From contig NZ_BPQU01000024.1 of assembly GCF_022179445.1 (NCBI RefSeq), positions 1 to 64,000 on the forward strand: a stretch of 64,000 nt of DNA. Reading direction: 5' to 3'. The stretch comes from Methylobacterium mesophilicum (GTDB lineage: Bacteria > Pseudomonadota > Alphaproteobacteria > Rhizobiales > Beijerinckiaceae). The position numbers were made by a program, and so were the translations under genes. Of the stretch, positions 33,308 through 42,160 are shown in pieces (within the stretch, counting starts at the first letter, position 1; the number at the start of each line of letters is the position of its first letter). Below the pieces are notes generated by a model that saw only the letters and a list, made by a program, of their open reading frames with translations, ran no database searches and was not told the DNA's origin.

Positions 33308-34045
33308 ATGCTGCGCCCGGTTGGGACCCCGACCTCCATCACACCGTCGTCGCCGCACCATATGGTCGAGACGATCAACGAAGCGTTGGTCAAGACGCTG
33401 CCGACGGCCTCTCCGGCGCGCTTCGGGCCCCGGCTCGGTTGGGCGACCAAGCGCATGCTCGATACCGGGGTGGCGGTGACGGCCCTGTGTCTGCTGCTGC
33501 CGCTGCTGCTGTTCATCGCCCTGCTGATCTGGGCGAGCGACGGCCACGCGCCGATCTTCCGGCACCGGCGGCTCGGCCGGCACGGGCGCCCGTTCGGGTG
33601 CCTGAAGTTCCGGTCCATGATCGCCAACGGCGACGCGGTCCTGGCCGCGCACCTGGCGGCGCATCCCGAGGCCCGGGCCGAGTGGGAGGCGACGCACAAG
33701 CTCACCCGGGATCCCCGCGTGACCACCCTGGGCCAGGTGCTGCGCAAGACCTCCCTCGACGAGCTGCCGCAACTCTGGAACGTGCTGCGCGGCGAGATGA
33801 GCCTGGTCGGGCCGCGCCCGATCGTGCAGGGGGAGGTCGTCCGCTACGGGACGGCGTTCACGCTCTGCTTCTCCGTGCCGCCCGGGGTCACCGGGCTGTG
33901 GCAGGTCTCGGGCCGCTCCGACACCAGCTACGCCGAGCGCGTCGCCCTCGACCTGGATTATGCCAGCCGCTGGAGCCTGCGCCGGGACATCGCGATCATG
34001 CTGCGCACCATTCCGGCGGTGCTGGCCCAGCGCGGCAGCAAGTAG
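33308..34045 (+). CDS. Sugar transferase initiating exopolysaccharide synthesis (ExoY-like)
   Basis: This is a 245-residue bacterial sugar transferase. The N-terminal about 45 residues are a variable tail; one membrane helix follows (TALCLLLPLLLFIALLIWAS). The catalytic region includes RRLGRHGRPFGCLKFRSM, KTSLDELPQLWNVLRGEMSL, VGPRPIVQGEV and GVTGLWQVSGRSDTSYAERV. It transfers a sugar phosphate from a UDP-sugar to undecaprenyl phosphate; homologues use galactose (ExoY) or glucose. The start has GAGGAG about 8 bases upstream. Confidence 0.94.
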   Translation: MLRPVGTPTSITPSSPHHMVETINEALVKTLPTASPARFGPRLGWATKRMLDTGVAVTALCLLLPLLLFIALLIWASDGHAPIFRHRRLGRHGRPFGCLKFRSMIANGDAVLAAHLAAHPEARAEWEATHKLTRDPRVTTLGQVLRKTSLDELPQLWNVLRGEMSLVGPRPIVQGEVVRYGTAFTLCFSVPPGVTGLWQVSGRSDTSYAERVALDLDYASRWSLRRDIAIMLRTIPAVLAQRGSK

Positions 34046-34113
34046 CGCCGCGATCCGGCGGGACGCAGTTCAGGCGCCGGTGAGGGGGGATGTGCGCTGC
34101 GTCGGGGAGGCCC

Positions 34114-34245
34114 TCAGGCCGGGTCGTCCTGGTCCATGGGCGCCACGACGCAGAGGCGCCAGAACTCCACGAAGCCGACCGCATACACAGCGATGAGAAG
34201 GCTGAACCCGGACATCGAACTTGGCCCCGCAGTGACCGCAATCAT
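34114..34245 (-). CDS. 43-residue membrane protein
   Basis: It is read from the ATG at 34245 (AGG 6 bases upstream) as MIAVTAGPSSMSGFSLLIAV, then YAVGFVEFWRLCVVAPMDQD and DPA. One membrane helix is followed by a short acidic end; the aromatic residues and sensible polarity suggest a genuine small protein. An internal ATG at residue 11 is an alternative start. It sits between the ExoY-type gene and the GH16 gene. Confidence 0.42.
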   Translation of the reverse strand: MIAVTAGPSSMSGFSLLIAVYAVGFVEFWRLCVVAPMDQDDPA

Positions 34246-34312
34246 GAGCCTGCGGGGGACAAGGTTAATGTTTCGTTCAGGTTCCGAAATATGCCGGCGG
34301 CGTGGTGCCGCC

Positions 34313-35155
34313 CTACCGGCAGACGATCGAGCCCTTGAAGCCGCACGGGTCGCCCAGCTTGGTGAAGGCGACGCGCTCGAAGGCGGCGGAGACCGGCTGT
34401 CCCGGATAGGTGGCCGGCCCGAGCCAGGATTCGAAGTCGCGGCCCTGGCCCGTCCAGATGCTGAGCATGATCTTGCCGGGGTGCGACGGGATCGGCCGGT
34501 CGGGCGCGGCCCGCACCTCGCGCAGCAGCCGGCCGTTGACCGACCAGCGGATCCGGTCGGGCAGCCATTCGAGCGCGTAGTCGGCCATGGTCGTCGCGGC
34601 GTCGAAGCCCAGCGCCTCGACGCTCTCGTGCTGCCCGGCGCCCCCGGTGAAATAGTTGAGCTGGACGCCCTTCGTGTCCTTGCCCAGGAATTCGAAATCG
34701 ATCTCGTCGTTCGTCCGGCGGTCGCCGTCGTTCGGGCCGTTATAGGTGAAGAACGCCGAGACCAGGCCGGAGGCCGCGCCCGGCCGCATCCGGACCTCGT
34801 AGGTGCCGTAGCCGTAGCGCTCCTGGGTCTGGATCTCGGCGCAGCTGAAGGCGCGCTCCTTGTAGGGGCTGTCGGCCAGGGTGAGGGTCAGCGCCCCGGG
34901 GCTGGGGATCTGCACGCGCTGGCGCGACCACGTGCACTTCTGGAAGTCGCCGTTGACCCAGCCGTCGGCCACGTACCAGCGGCGATCGCCGAGGGACGCG
35001 AAGGTCTCCACGAAGGAGCCGCCGCCCCGGAAGGCCGGCGCGTCGCCGGTGGCCGGGGCGGGATCGTCCCCGGCCGCGACCGGCAGGACCGGCAGCAGCA
35101 GGGCCGCGGCCAGGCAGCCGGTGCGGATCGGGCGGCGCGGTCTCGTCATGCTCAT
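34313..35155 (-). CDS. Secreted glycoside hydrolase family 16 (ExoK-like)
   Basis: This is a 280-residue protein with a signal peptide (TGCLAAALLLPVLPVAAG, about residues 12-29). The GH16 active site TNDEIDFEFLGKDT holds the nucleophile and acid/base glutamates. Supporting segments are FQKCTWSRQRVQI and YGYGTYEVRMRPG. ExoK-type GH16 enzymes cut nascent beta-glucan-containing exopolysaccharide to set its length. Two C-terminal cysteines (DPCGFKGSIVCR) may form a disulphide. Confidence 0.92.
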   Translation of the reverse strand: MSMTRPRRPIRTGCLAAALLLPVLPVAAGDDPAPATGDAPAFRGGGSFVETFASLGDRRWYVADGWVNGDFQKCTWSRQRVQIPSPGALTLTLADSPYKERAFSCAEIQTQERYGYGTYEVRMRPGAASGLVSAFFTYNGPNDGDRRTNDEIDFEFLGKDTKGVQLNYFTGGAGQHESVEALGFDAATTMADYALEWLPDRIRWSVNGRLLREVRAAPDRPIPSHPGKIMLSIWTGQGRDFESWLGPATYPGQPVSAAFERVAFTKLGDPCGFKGSIVCR

Positions 35156-35351
35156 CGTCTCGCCTTGGGCGGTTCACGGAATCCGGCGCAGTATCGGCGC
35201 GCCCGGCCGCGGCGGCGGTAATCTTTCGGACGAGCGGATCCGGCGCCCGCGCCCTCCTTTTGGACGATGTCGCGTCCCGCGCGCAGGCCGCCTAGCGTGC
35301 GGGATGGCCGCCCGGCCCCCGCCGGGCGGGGAGAGTCTTCGGAGTCGTCCG

Positions 35352-36377
35352 GTGCGAAGCGTCCAGGCCCAGAGCGACGGAGCGGATGTCTGCGTCGTCA
35401 TCGCGGCGCACAACGCCGAGGCCACCATCGCCACCGCGGTCGCCTCGGCGTTGCGCCAGCCGGAGGTCGCCGAGGTCATCGTCGTCGACGACGCCTCGAC
35501 GGACCGGACCAGCGCCGCCGCCGAGGCCGCCGGCGACGGGACCGGCCGGCTGAAGCTGCTCCGGCTGACCCGCAACGCCGGACCGGCCGCCGCCCGCAAC
35601 GCGGCGCTGGCGGTCGCGACCGCGCGGCTGCTCTGCGTCCTCGATGCCGACGACACTTTCCTCGACGGGCGCCTGGGCCGCCTGCTGTCGGCCCCCCGCA
35701 GCTGGGACTTGATCGCCGACGACATCATCCTGGTCCGGGGGAGCGCGGCGGCCGCGGCCGGGAGCCTCGTGACCGGGCCCGGCCAGCCGAAAGCGCTGTC
35801 GCTCGCGGGGTTCGTCTCCGGCAACATCGGACGCGCGGGCGAGCACCGGCGGGAACTCGGGTTCCTCAAGCCGATCATGCGCCGGTCGTTCCTGCAGCGC
35901 CACGGCCTGCGCTACGACGCGCGACTGCGCCTCGGGGAGGATTACGCCCTCTACGTCGAGGCCCTGGCGGCGGGCGCCGTGTTCTCCGTCACCGCGCCGT
36001 GCGGCTACGTGGCGATCGAGCGCGCGGATTCGCTGAGTGCGCAGCACCGGACCGAGGATCTCGCGGCGATCATTGCGTTCGACGAGACGATGCTGGCCCG
36101 TCCGGACCTGATGCCGGACGCCCGCAAGGCCCTGCGGGCCCATCGCGACGCCACGATGCGGAAATGGCAGCACCGGCGCGTCCTCGACCGCCGGCGCTCG
36201 CACGGCTACGCGGCGGCCCTGCGCGAGCTGCTGCACGCCCCCCGGGCCTGGCGGCACATAGCGTCCCAGACCCTGGAGGCCAAGCTGGCTCGGCTGATCC
36301 CGAACCGGGCCGTGGCCGGGGATACGGCCCCGCGCCTGCTGTTCGGGCCGGGCGAGCGCCTGACGCCGGCGCCCTGA
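35352..36377 (+). CDS. Glycosyltransferase family 2 (ExoU-like)
   Basis: This is a 341-residue protein if read from the GTG at 35352 (GGAG 8 bases upstream). An ATG at 35304 in the same frame would add 16 residues but lacks a good site. The motifs are DVCVVIAAHNAEATIATAVA, EVIVVDDASTDRTSAA, LLCVLDADDTFLDGRL and LRLGEDYALYVEALA. It is closely similar in layout to the glycosyltransferase at 27.0-28.1 kb. It probably adds a side-chain sugar of the repeat unit. Confidence 0.88.
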   Translation: MRSVQAQSDGADVCVVIAAHNAEATIATAVASALRQPEVAEVIVVDDASTDRTSAAAEAAGDGTGRLKLLRLTRNAGPAAARNAALAVATARLLCVLDADDTFLDGRLGRLLSAPRSWDLIADDIILVRGSAAAAAGSLVTGPGQPKALSLAGFVSGNIGRAGEHRRELGFLKPIMRRSFLQRHGLRYDARLRLGEDYALYVEALAAGAVFSVTAPCGYVAIERADSLSAQHRTEDLAAIIAFDETMLARPDLMPDARKALRAHRDATMRKWQHRRVLDRRRSHGYAAALRELLHAPRAWRHIASQTLEAKLARLIPNRAVAGDTAPRLLFGPGERLTPAP

Positions 36378-36402
36378 GATCGCGCCGCCGTCGCCGGCGT
36401 CG

Positions 36403-36711
36403 TCAGCGATCGCGCTCGCCGGTCCGGGACCGGACGGCCGAGACGTCGCACTGGACGTCGTCCAGCGCGCAGCGGACCCGCTCCAGCGCGGCGCTGAACA
36501 ACGCGGCGGTGTGCGGATCGCCGGTCCGCGCCGCCTCGGCGTTCCGGAAACTGTCCAGCAGGTACGGCATCATCTTTCCATGCAGTGCCAGGTAGGCGCC
36601 GGGGCTCGAGAGTTCATAGACGACTGCCAGGGCATGATAGGCCCGCGCCAAAACCTCGAGTGCTACATCCGCACTACGTGAGCCCTGGTCACAATCATCG
36701 CTGATCTTCAT
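36403..36711 (-). CDS. Hypothetical helical protein, paralogue of the 37.2 kb gene
   Basis: This is a 102-residue all-helical protein with no membrane segment. The segment VLARAYHALAVVYELSSPGA aligns with VGRAYLALALLYETAHPGEF of the neighbouring gene at 37152-37478, and further helices also correspond. No known domain is recognised. It is 25 bases past the convergent glycosyltransferase stop. Confidence 0.55.
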   Translation of the reverse strand: MKISDDCDQGSRSADVALEVLARAYHALAVVYELSSPGAYLALHGKMMPYLLDSFRNAEAARTGDPHTAALFSAALERVRCALDDVQCDVSAVRSRTGERDR

Positions 36712-37151
36712 CGCGTCGATAATCTTGTTTCCGTCCCTAGTCGGGGACTAACATGCTCTATTAACACTGTCGATGCTTCGGACTAGGGCCAATGTCGCCG
36801 CCCAAGCGCAGCGCGAGATTTATCACGGCCTCATGGCTCAACTGCAACAGTCCGGTATTCGTCGGCCGGACGCCCCGCGCGCGATCGGCGACAGGGGCTC
36901 GCGCGGCCGGCCGGAGGGCCTCTGGGCGACGTCCGCTCCGCTTGCGTTCCATGACGAGGGCTACCGGATGCCCGGATCGGGCCTGGCGGCACGGACGCGG
37001 ATCACGCGCGGGCCCCCTCTCCCGCACCGGAGCGCGCGTGCATGGCCCCCTATCAAAGCCGCGGTGTGATCATCGTCGGGATCGGGGGGTAGGCCCTGAT
37101 ACGGGCCTCAGCCGGCACGGCCGGTCGTGTCGCGTGCGCTCCATGCGCGGC
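36712..37151. other. Intergenic region between the two paralogues
   Basis: These 440 bases separate the two related small genes. Plus-strand open frames here (36773-37069 and overlapping ones) have no ribosome site and R/P-rich translations, so nothing is called. Confidence 0.4.
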
Positions 37152-37478
37152 TCAGCCGCGCATGGAGCGGGTCGGCCGGATCATCGTCGCGATCTTGCTC
37201 TCGACCTCGACCAAGATGCCGTTCACCAAGTGGGCCGCGCCCTCGACCGTCCCGGCTGCCAGGGTCTCGCGGCCGCTGGTCTCCTGGATGATGCGGAAAT
37301 TGTCTTCGACGAACGCGCGAATCTTCTGCTGGACGCCGTCGAACTCGCCCGGATGTGCGGTCTCGTAGAGGAGGGCCAGGGCGAGATAGGCGCGACCGAC
37401 CATATCGAGCGCGAGGCCGGCGCTCATCTCGCTCATCTCGCTGTCTGTCGGGGGCACGGCGCGTGAGTTCCCTGTCAA
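37152..37478 (-). CDS. Hypothetical helical protein, paralogue of the 36.4 kb gene
   Basis: This is a 108-residue frame from a TTG at 37478; the true start may be the ATG at residue 15 (MSEMSAGLALDMVGRAYLAL). It is all-helical, soluble and ends RPTRSMRG. It shares the RAY-ALA-YE-PG core with its neighbour. The function is unknown. It may be regulated from the A+T-rich region it shares with the MCP gene. Confidence 0.55.
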   Translation of the reverse strand: MTGNSRAVPPTDSEMSEMSAGLALDMVGRAYLALALLYETAHPGEFDGVQQKIRAFVEDNFRIIQETSGRETLAAGTVEGAAHLVNGILVEVESKIATMIRPTRSMRG

Positions 37479-37917
37479 GTTCTATCTTGCAAATCTACCA
37501 GGCTGTTCGGGTGTGAACAATCAACAAAAATACTTGTGCGGGCATTTTTATTGAATTTATGGCTGTTGATCGCATGTCCGCACGGCGGATACTGATTCGG
37601 TCGCTGCCGATGGAGGATGTCGCGCCCGGGGATGAGGAGATGGCATCGCATTGGGCATGCGTACCAAATTATTCGGGCCGTCATCACGACATTTCGCCCA
37701 GTATTTTGTTGTTTAGAAATGCCTGGTCATAAAATCCGTGCTCTTGATGGAAATTTATTCGTCGAAATTCCATTCTTGTGTTTTTCACTTAAATCGCAAG
37801 GCGACTTTTCATTTAGTTTCATAGTGATACGCAAAAAATTACCCTGTCAAGCCGCTTGATTGATCCTGGTTTCGGATTTTAAACTCGACACAACGAGAAA
37901 TCCGAGAATCTTTCCAT
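37479..37917. other. AT-rich divergent promoter region
   Basis: These 439 bases between a hypothetical gene and the transmembrane MCP are among the most A+T-rich of the window, especially 37680-37917. They probably hold divergent promoters. An 80-codon plus frame at 37617-37859 is not supported. Confidence 0.45.
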
Positions 37918-39615
37918 ATGAAAATATTCGAGAAATTTAAGATTGCGTACAAAATGTGCGTGCCGATCTTTATCATGGCGTTCATGAGCGTCGGGACAAC
38001 CTATTATACGCTCAGTATGTTGGGGGATATCACCGAGCGTAACCACGTGCTGGTGGATTATTACGTCGCGCGGTTGGAGGCGTTCTCGCGGGTTCGGCAG
38101 AACGTGCAGACCGCCGGCCTGATGAACCGCGCGATCATCATCGGTCAGCCGGACAACGAGATGTCCGACTTCGAGAAGGCGTATCGCGACGCGGTGAAGG
38201 GCACGGCGGACGACATCGCGACGCTCGCCGCGGGCGCGCTGAAGAAGGAGGTGCGGGACCTGCTGCTCGAGATCGGCACGATCGCGCGGGAGTATTACGA
38301 CGTCCTCGACAGATCCAACGCGCTCGCGTTGAAGAACGATCGGGCTGCCGCCACGCAGCTGGCCATGGTGACGAGCCAGCCGGTCGCGAAGCGGTTCGAC
38401 CAGACCGCGCGGGTCTACGAGGGGCGGGTCGATGCCCGGCTCGCCGACGGAAAGAACGCCACCGAGGCCGCGGCCAAGCAGGCGCGTCTCGTCCTGATCG
38501 GTTCGGTGGCTGCGGGCCTGCTCGCCGCCCTGGCCCTCTCGGGCGCCATCATCGTGTTCGGCGTGACGCGGCCCCTCGGCAGCCTCGTGGCCGTCCTGCA
38601 GCGTATGGCGAAGGGCGAGATCGACGCCACCATCGCGGAGGCGCGGCGCGGCGACGAGATCGGCGCGGTCGGTCGCGCGGTCGAGCGCATCAAGGAGAGC
38701 GTCGCCCGCAGGGCGGCCGAGGAGGCCGAGCACAAGCGGGCCGCCGATGCCGCCGCCTCCGCCGAGCGCAGGCGCGCCCGGCTGGACCTGGCCGAGGGCT
38801 TCGAGCAGGCGGTCGCCGGCATCGTCGAGCAGGTCGCGTCCTCGGCCACGGAGCTGCAGGCCACAGCCCGGGCGATGACGGACATCGCCCAGGAGGCCGG
38901 CACCCAATCCGGCGCGGTGGCGACGGCGGCCGAGGAGGCGGCAGCCAACGTCACCACGGTCGCGGCCGCCACCGAGGAACTCGGCAGCTCCATCCAGGAG
39001 ATCGGCCGGCAGGTGCAGGGGTCCACCGATCTGGCCCAGAGGGCCGTCGGCGAGGCCGACCAGACCGCCGCCCTGGTCGCCGAGCTGAGCGCGGCGGCCA
39101 CCCGGATCGGCGACGTGGTGCAGATGATCTCGGCGATCGCCAGCCAGACCAACCTGCTGGCGCTCAACGCCACGATCGAGGCGGCCCGCGCCGGCGAGGC
39201 GGGCCGGGGCTTCGCCGTCGTGGCCTCCGAGGTGAAGGAGCTGGCCGGCCAGACCGCCAAGGCGACCGAGGAGATCGCCAGCCAGATCGGCCGGATCCAG
39301 GGCGTCACCGGCGAGGCGGTCGGGGCGATCGGCACGATCACCGGCCGGATCCGCGAACTGAACGGGGTGGCGAACTCGATCGCCGCCGCGGTCGAGCAAC
39401 AGGGGGCGGCGACGCGGGAGATCGTCCGCAACATCGCCCAGGCGACCGCCGGGACCAAGGAGGTGACCAGCAACATCGTCGGTGTCGCGGGCGCCTCCGA
39501 GCAGACCGGGGAAGCCGCCGGCCAGGTCCTCTCGGCCGCGACCGGCCTGTCCCGCCAATCGGAGCGGCTCGCCGCCGAGGTCGACCGCTTCCTGGCCACC
39601 ATGCGGGCGGCGTGA
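37918..39615 (+). CDS. Transmembrane methyl-accepting chemotaxis protein with four-helix sensor
   Basis: This is a 565-residue classical MCP. Helix TM1 is at about 12-34 (VPIFIMAFMSVGTTYYTLSM), then a periplasmic four-helix-bundle region (about 35-190), TM2 at about 192-212, HAMP (VTRPLGSLVAVLQRMAKGEI) and a signalling domain with the tip ASQTNLLALNATIEAARAGE and FAVVASEVKELAGQTAKATE. No C-terminal CheR-binding pentapeptide is present. It is outside the che operon and 18 kb away, so it may feed that pathway or another. The 5' end is A+T-richer than the rest. Confidence 0.93.
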   Translation: MKIFEKFKIAYKMCVPIFIMAFMSVGTTYYTLSMLGDITERNHVLVDYYVARLEAFSRVRQNVQTAGLMNRAIIIGQPDNEMSDFEKAYRDAVKGTADDIATLAAGALKKEVRDLLLEIGTIAREYYDVLDRSNALALKNDRAAATQLAMVTSQPVAKRFDQTARVYEGRVDARLADGKNATEAAAKQARLVLIGSVAAGLLAALALSGAIIVFGVTRPLGSLVAVLQRMAKGEIDATIAEARRGDEIGAVGRAVERIKESVARRAAEEAEHKRAADAAASAERRRARLDLAEGFEQAVAGIVEQVASSATELQATARAMTDIAQEAGTQSGAVATAAEEAAANVTTVAAATEELGSSIQEIGRQVQGSTDLAQRAVGEADQTAALVAELSAAATRIGDVVQMISAIASQTNLLALNATIEAARAGEAGRGFAVVASEVKELAGQTAKATEEIASQIGRIQGVTGEAVGAIGTITGRIRELNGVANSIAAAVEQQGAATREIVRNIAQATAGTKEVTSNIVGVAGASEQTGEAAGQVLSAATGLSRQSERLAAEVDRFLATMRAA

Positions 39616-39845
39616 CGGCGCCGGGCGGTTCGGGCGCTCCAACCCGCCATGCTGTCCCTCATCCGCCCCCCTTCAGGGCCGCCCTGGCCCAGCGTGGGAG
39701 ACGGTGGGCGTGCGTCCTTCGGCGGGTCGAGCCGCGACCGACCAGACGGCGCGCGGTCTGCCGGGGGATTCGCCGGGCGGGGTGAGCCGCCTGCTCGATC
39801 CGTCGTGCGGTAAGAGTGTGGTCCGGGCCGCAGGATCGCCCGGGT

Positions 39846-40067
39846 TCAGGCGGTACGCGCCAGGCCCATCCGGTCCTGCATGACGCCCGGCATCGTCCGG
39901 AGCTTGAGCGCCGCGACCCGGTTGTGCCGCGCCATCGCGCGCAGGGCCTCGGCGGTCTCGGGATCGCCGCTCTCCGCCAGGGCCTGCGCGGCTTGCGCCA
40001 AGCCGGCGGCGGTGGCGTCGGCCAGCGCGGCGACGCGCGGATCGGGCGAGGACGTCGGTCTGGCCAT
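39846..40067 (-). CDS. Hypothetical small helical protein
   Basis: This is a 73-residue alanine-rich protein (ARPTSSPDPRVAALADATAA, then GDPETAEALRAMARHNRVAA and a basic end). No membrane helix and no known domain are recognised. The composition is unremarkable and the start is an ATG. Support is moderate: the frame lies between two real genes and is longer than neighbouring chance frames. Confidence 0.4.
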   Translation of the reverse strand: MARPTSSPDPRVAALADATAAGLAQAAQALAESGDPETAEALRAMARHNRVAALKLRTMPGVMQDRMGLARTA

Positions 40068-40139
40068 GGTTGTCCCTGATCGAAGGCGTCCCGATCCTCC
40101 GAACGAAGGGTTAACAACCGGTAAAGGCCGCGCGCCGGT

Positions 40140-40361
40140 TCATTTGCGGATCGGAAAGCGCCCGACCAGCCATCCGGCCTCGTCCCGCACCAGCAGGGTC
40201 CAGGGCGGCCCCGGATGCGCCTCGGCGATCTCGTCGGCCATCTCGGCGATGACGCTGCGCGCTTCGAACAGGGCTTCCTCGAGGTCGGCGGCCTCGACGC
40301 CCGTCGGGTCGTGGAGCGTGATCTCGGCGTTGGCAAGCTCGAAGTAGAAGCGTGCGGCCAA
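40140..40361 (-). CDS. DUF6894 family protein
   Basis: This is a 73-residue protein starting at TTG, with GGGGAG 8 bases upstream. RFYFELANAEITLHDPTGVE, ALFEARSVIAEMADEIAEA and PWTLLVRDEAGWLVGRFPI align throughout with the protein at 28496-28735, which also uses a TTG start behind a strong site. The function is unknown. Confidence 0.68.
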   Translation of the reverse strand: MAARFYFELANAEITLHDPTGVEAADLEEALFEARSVIAEMADEIAEAHPGPPWTLLVRDEAGWLVGRFPIRK

Positions 40362-40681
40362 ACGGGCTCTCCCCTACGAAAATCCTCGAGAGAGTTCGTC
40401 CCTGCGATCGTCTCCGTCTAAACCCCGTAAGATCCGGCCTAATAGAAGAGAAAAAGACTTAGCTTTTAGGCTGCCTGGTCTCTTGCCTGGCCGGAGAACA
40501 CCGCGGAGGCGGCCGGACCTAAGCCTAGCGAGGTATCCGGCCGCCCTTGGGGCCCGGCAGCCCCGCGGACCGCGCCCGTACCCCGTCCCGCCGACCGGCC
40601 CTACGCCTAAGTCATGAGGTGCCGCCCCGCCGCCGCCGCCGTAGACCGGACTCACAGGACGCGCGGTGCGACGAGGCGAGC
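40362..40681. other. Leader region upstream of UDP-glucose dehydrogenase
   Basis: These 320 bases include an A+T-rich stretch (about 40376-40470) that may be a promoter. An inverted repeat with 9-base arms GCGGCCGGA/TCCGGCCGC follows (40509-40517 and 40536-40544, 18-base spacer), a possible attenuator or terminator hairpin. No gene is evident. Confidence 0.4.
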
Positions 40682-42040
40682 ATGAACATCACGATGGTCG
40701 GGTCGGGCTATGTCGGGCTGGTCTCCGGGGCGTGCCTGGCCGATTTCGGCCACAGCGTCGTGTGCGTCGACACCAATCGCGACCGGATCGACGCGCTGAA
40801 TGCCGGGCGGATCCCGATCTACGAGCCCGAGCTCGGTGCCCTCGTGGCGGAGAACGTCCGCCAGGGCCGGCTGTCCTTCGTCGCCGACCTGGAACTCGCC
40901 GTCGCGGAGGCAGACGCGGTGTTCATCGCGGTGGGGACACCCTCGCGGCGCGGCGACGGCTTCGCCGACCTGTCCTTCGTGTATCAGGCGGCCCGCAGCA
41001 TCGCCCGGGCGCTGACCCGCTTCACCGTGGTGGTGACGAAGTCGACGGTCCCGGTGGGCACCGGCGACGAGGTCGAGCGGATCATCCGCGAGCTGCGGCC
41101 GGACGCCGACTTCGCCGTGGTGTCGAACCCGGAATTCCTGCGCGAGGGCGCGGCGATCTCCGACTTCAAGCGCCCGGACCGGATCGTGGTCGGCACCGAG
41201 GATCCCCGCGCCGAGGCGGTGATGCGCGAGGTCTACCGGCCGCTCTACCTCAACGAGGCGCCGATCCTGGTGACCTCGCGGCGCACCGCCGAGCTGACGA
41301 AATACGCCGCCAACGCGTTCCTGGCCGCCAAGATCACCTTCATCAACGAGATCGCCGACCTCTGCGAGCAGGTCGGCGCCGACGTCCAGCAGGTCGCCCG
41401 CGGCATGGGGCTGGACAACCGGATCGGCGGCAAGTTCCTGCACGCGGGGCCGGGCTACGGCGGCTCGTGCTTCCCGAAGGACACGCTGGCGCTGGTCAAG
41501 ACCGCCCAGGATGCCGGCACGCCGCTGCGGCTGGTCGAGACCGTGGTGGCGGTCAACGACCAGAGGAAGCGCGGCATGGCCCGCAAGGTGATCAAGGCCT
41601 GCGGCGGGGTCCGCGGCAAGACGGTCGCGGTGCTGGGGCTGACCTTCAAGCCGAACACCGACGACATGCGCGATGCGCCCGCGCTCGCGATCGTGGCCGG
41701 CCTGCAGGATGCCGGCGCCCATGTCCGCGCCTACGACCCGGAGGGGATGGAGCAGGCCCGGCCGCTCCTCCCGGGGGTGGACTTCGCGCAGGATGCCTAC
41801 GCGTGCGCGGAGGGGGCGGACGCCCTGGTGATCGTCACCGAGTGGAACGCGTTCCGGGCGCTGGACCTGCCGCGGCTGCACGCCACGATGCGCACCCCGG
41901 TCCTGGTCGATCTGCGCAACGTCTACCGGCCCGAGGAGGCCCGGCTCCACGGGTTCGCCTATACCAGCGTCGGCCGCGCCGATGAGCCTGCCGCGTCCCG
42001 GGCCGAGCCCGCGGCCCGGCCGCTGCTGGCCGTCGGCTGA
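40682..42040 (+). CDS. ugd: UDP-glucose 6-dehydrogenase
   Basis: This is a 452-residue enzyme read from the ATG at 40682 (MNITMVGSGYVGLVSGACLA). It has the Rossmann NAD site GSGYVGLVSG, substrate-binding NPEFLREGAAISDF, catalytic Cys in GYGGSCFPKDTLAL and C-terminal VLGLTFKPNTDDMRDAPAL. It oxidises UDP-glucose to UDP-glucuronate, a precursor for uronic acid-containing exopolysaccharide; the amino-sugar operon at 49.5-56 kb could use the same chemistry. The tail after about residue 435 is variable. Confidence 0.96.
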   Translation: MNITMVGSGYVGLVSGACLADFGHSVVCVDTNRDRIDALNAGRIPIYEPELGALVAENVRQGRLSFVADLELAVAEADAVFIAVGTPSRRGDGFADLSFVYQAARSIARALTRFTVVVTKSTVPVGTGDEVERIIRELRPDADFAVVSNPEFLREGAAISDFKRPDRIVVGTEDPRAEAVMREVYRPLYLNEAPILVTSRRTAELTKYAANAFLAAKITFINEIADLCEQVGADVQQVARGMGLDNRIGGKFLHAGPGYGGSCFPKDTLALVKTAQDAGTPLRLVETVVAVNDQRKRGMARKVIKACGGVRGKTVAVLGLTFKPNTDDMRDAPALAIVAGLQDAGAHVRAYDPEGMEQARPLLPGVDFAQDAYACAEGADALVIVTEWNAFRALDLPRLHATMRTPVLVDLRNVYRPEEARLHGFAYTSVGRADEPAASRAEPAARPLLAVG

Positions 42041-42060
42041 GGCGGCCACCGTCTGGAACC

Positions 42061-42080
42061 GGCCGCCCCGCGGGGCGGCC
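42061..42080. repeat. 20-base perfect palindrome
   Basis: GGCCGCCCCG followed directly by CGGGGCGGCC, 20 bases past the ugd stop and just before the long terminator hairpin. It may add to termination. Confidence 0.6.
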
Positions 42081-42088
42081 GGCTCAAA

Positions 42089-42135
42089 ACAGAGCGCCGT
42101 GCCCGATCGCGGATGGATCGGGCACGGCGCTCTGT
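42089..42135. terminator. Bidirectional terminator between ugd and the LuxR-type gene
   Basis: Two perfect 20-base arms (starting ACAGAGCGCC and ending GGCGCTCTGT) face each other over a 7-base loop, between the convergent ugd and LuxR-type genes. AAAA precedes the left arm, which gives a T-run for minus-strand transcription. Confidence 0.85.
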
Positions 42136-42160
42136 CGGGGCCGTCGCGGCCGGGCGGCGG

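Noticed and set aside
37617..37859. 80-codon plus frame before the transmembrane MCP
   Set aside because: It has no ribosome site and lies in A+T-rich DNA; the sequence has no recognisable pattern.
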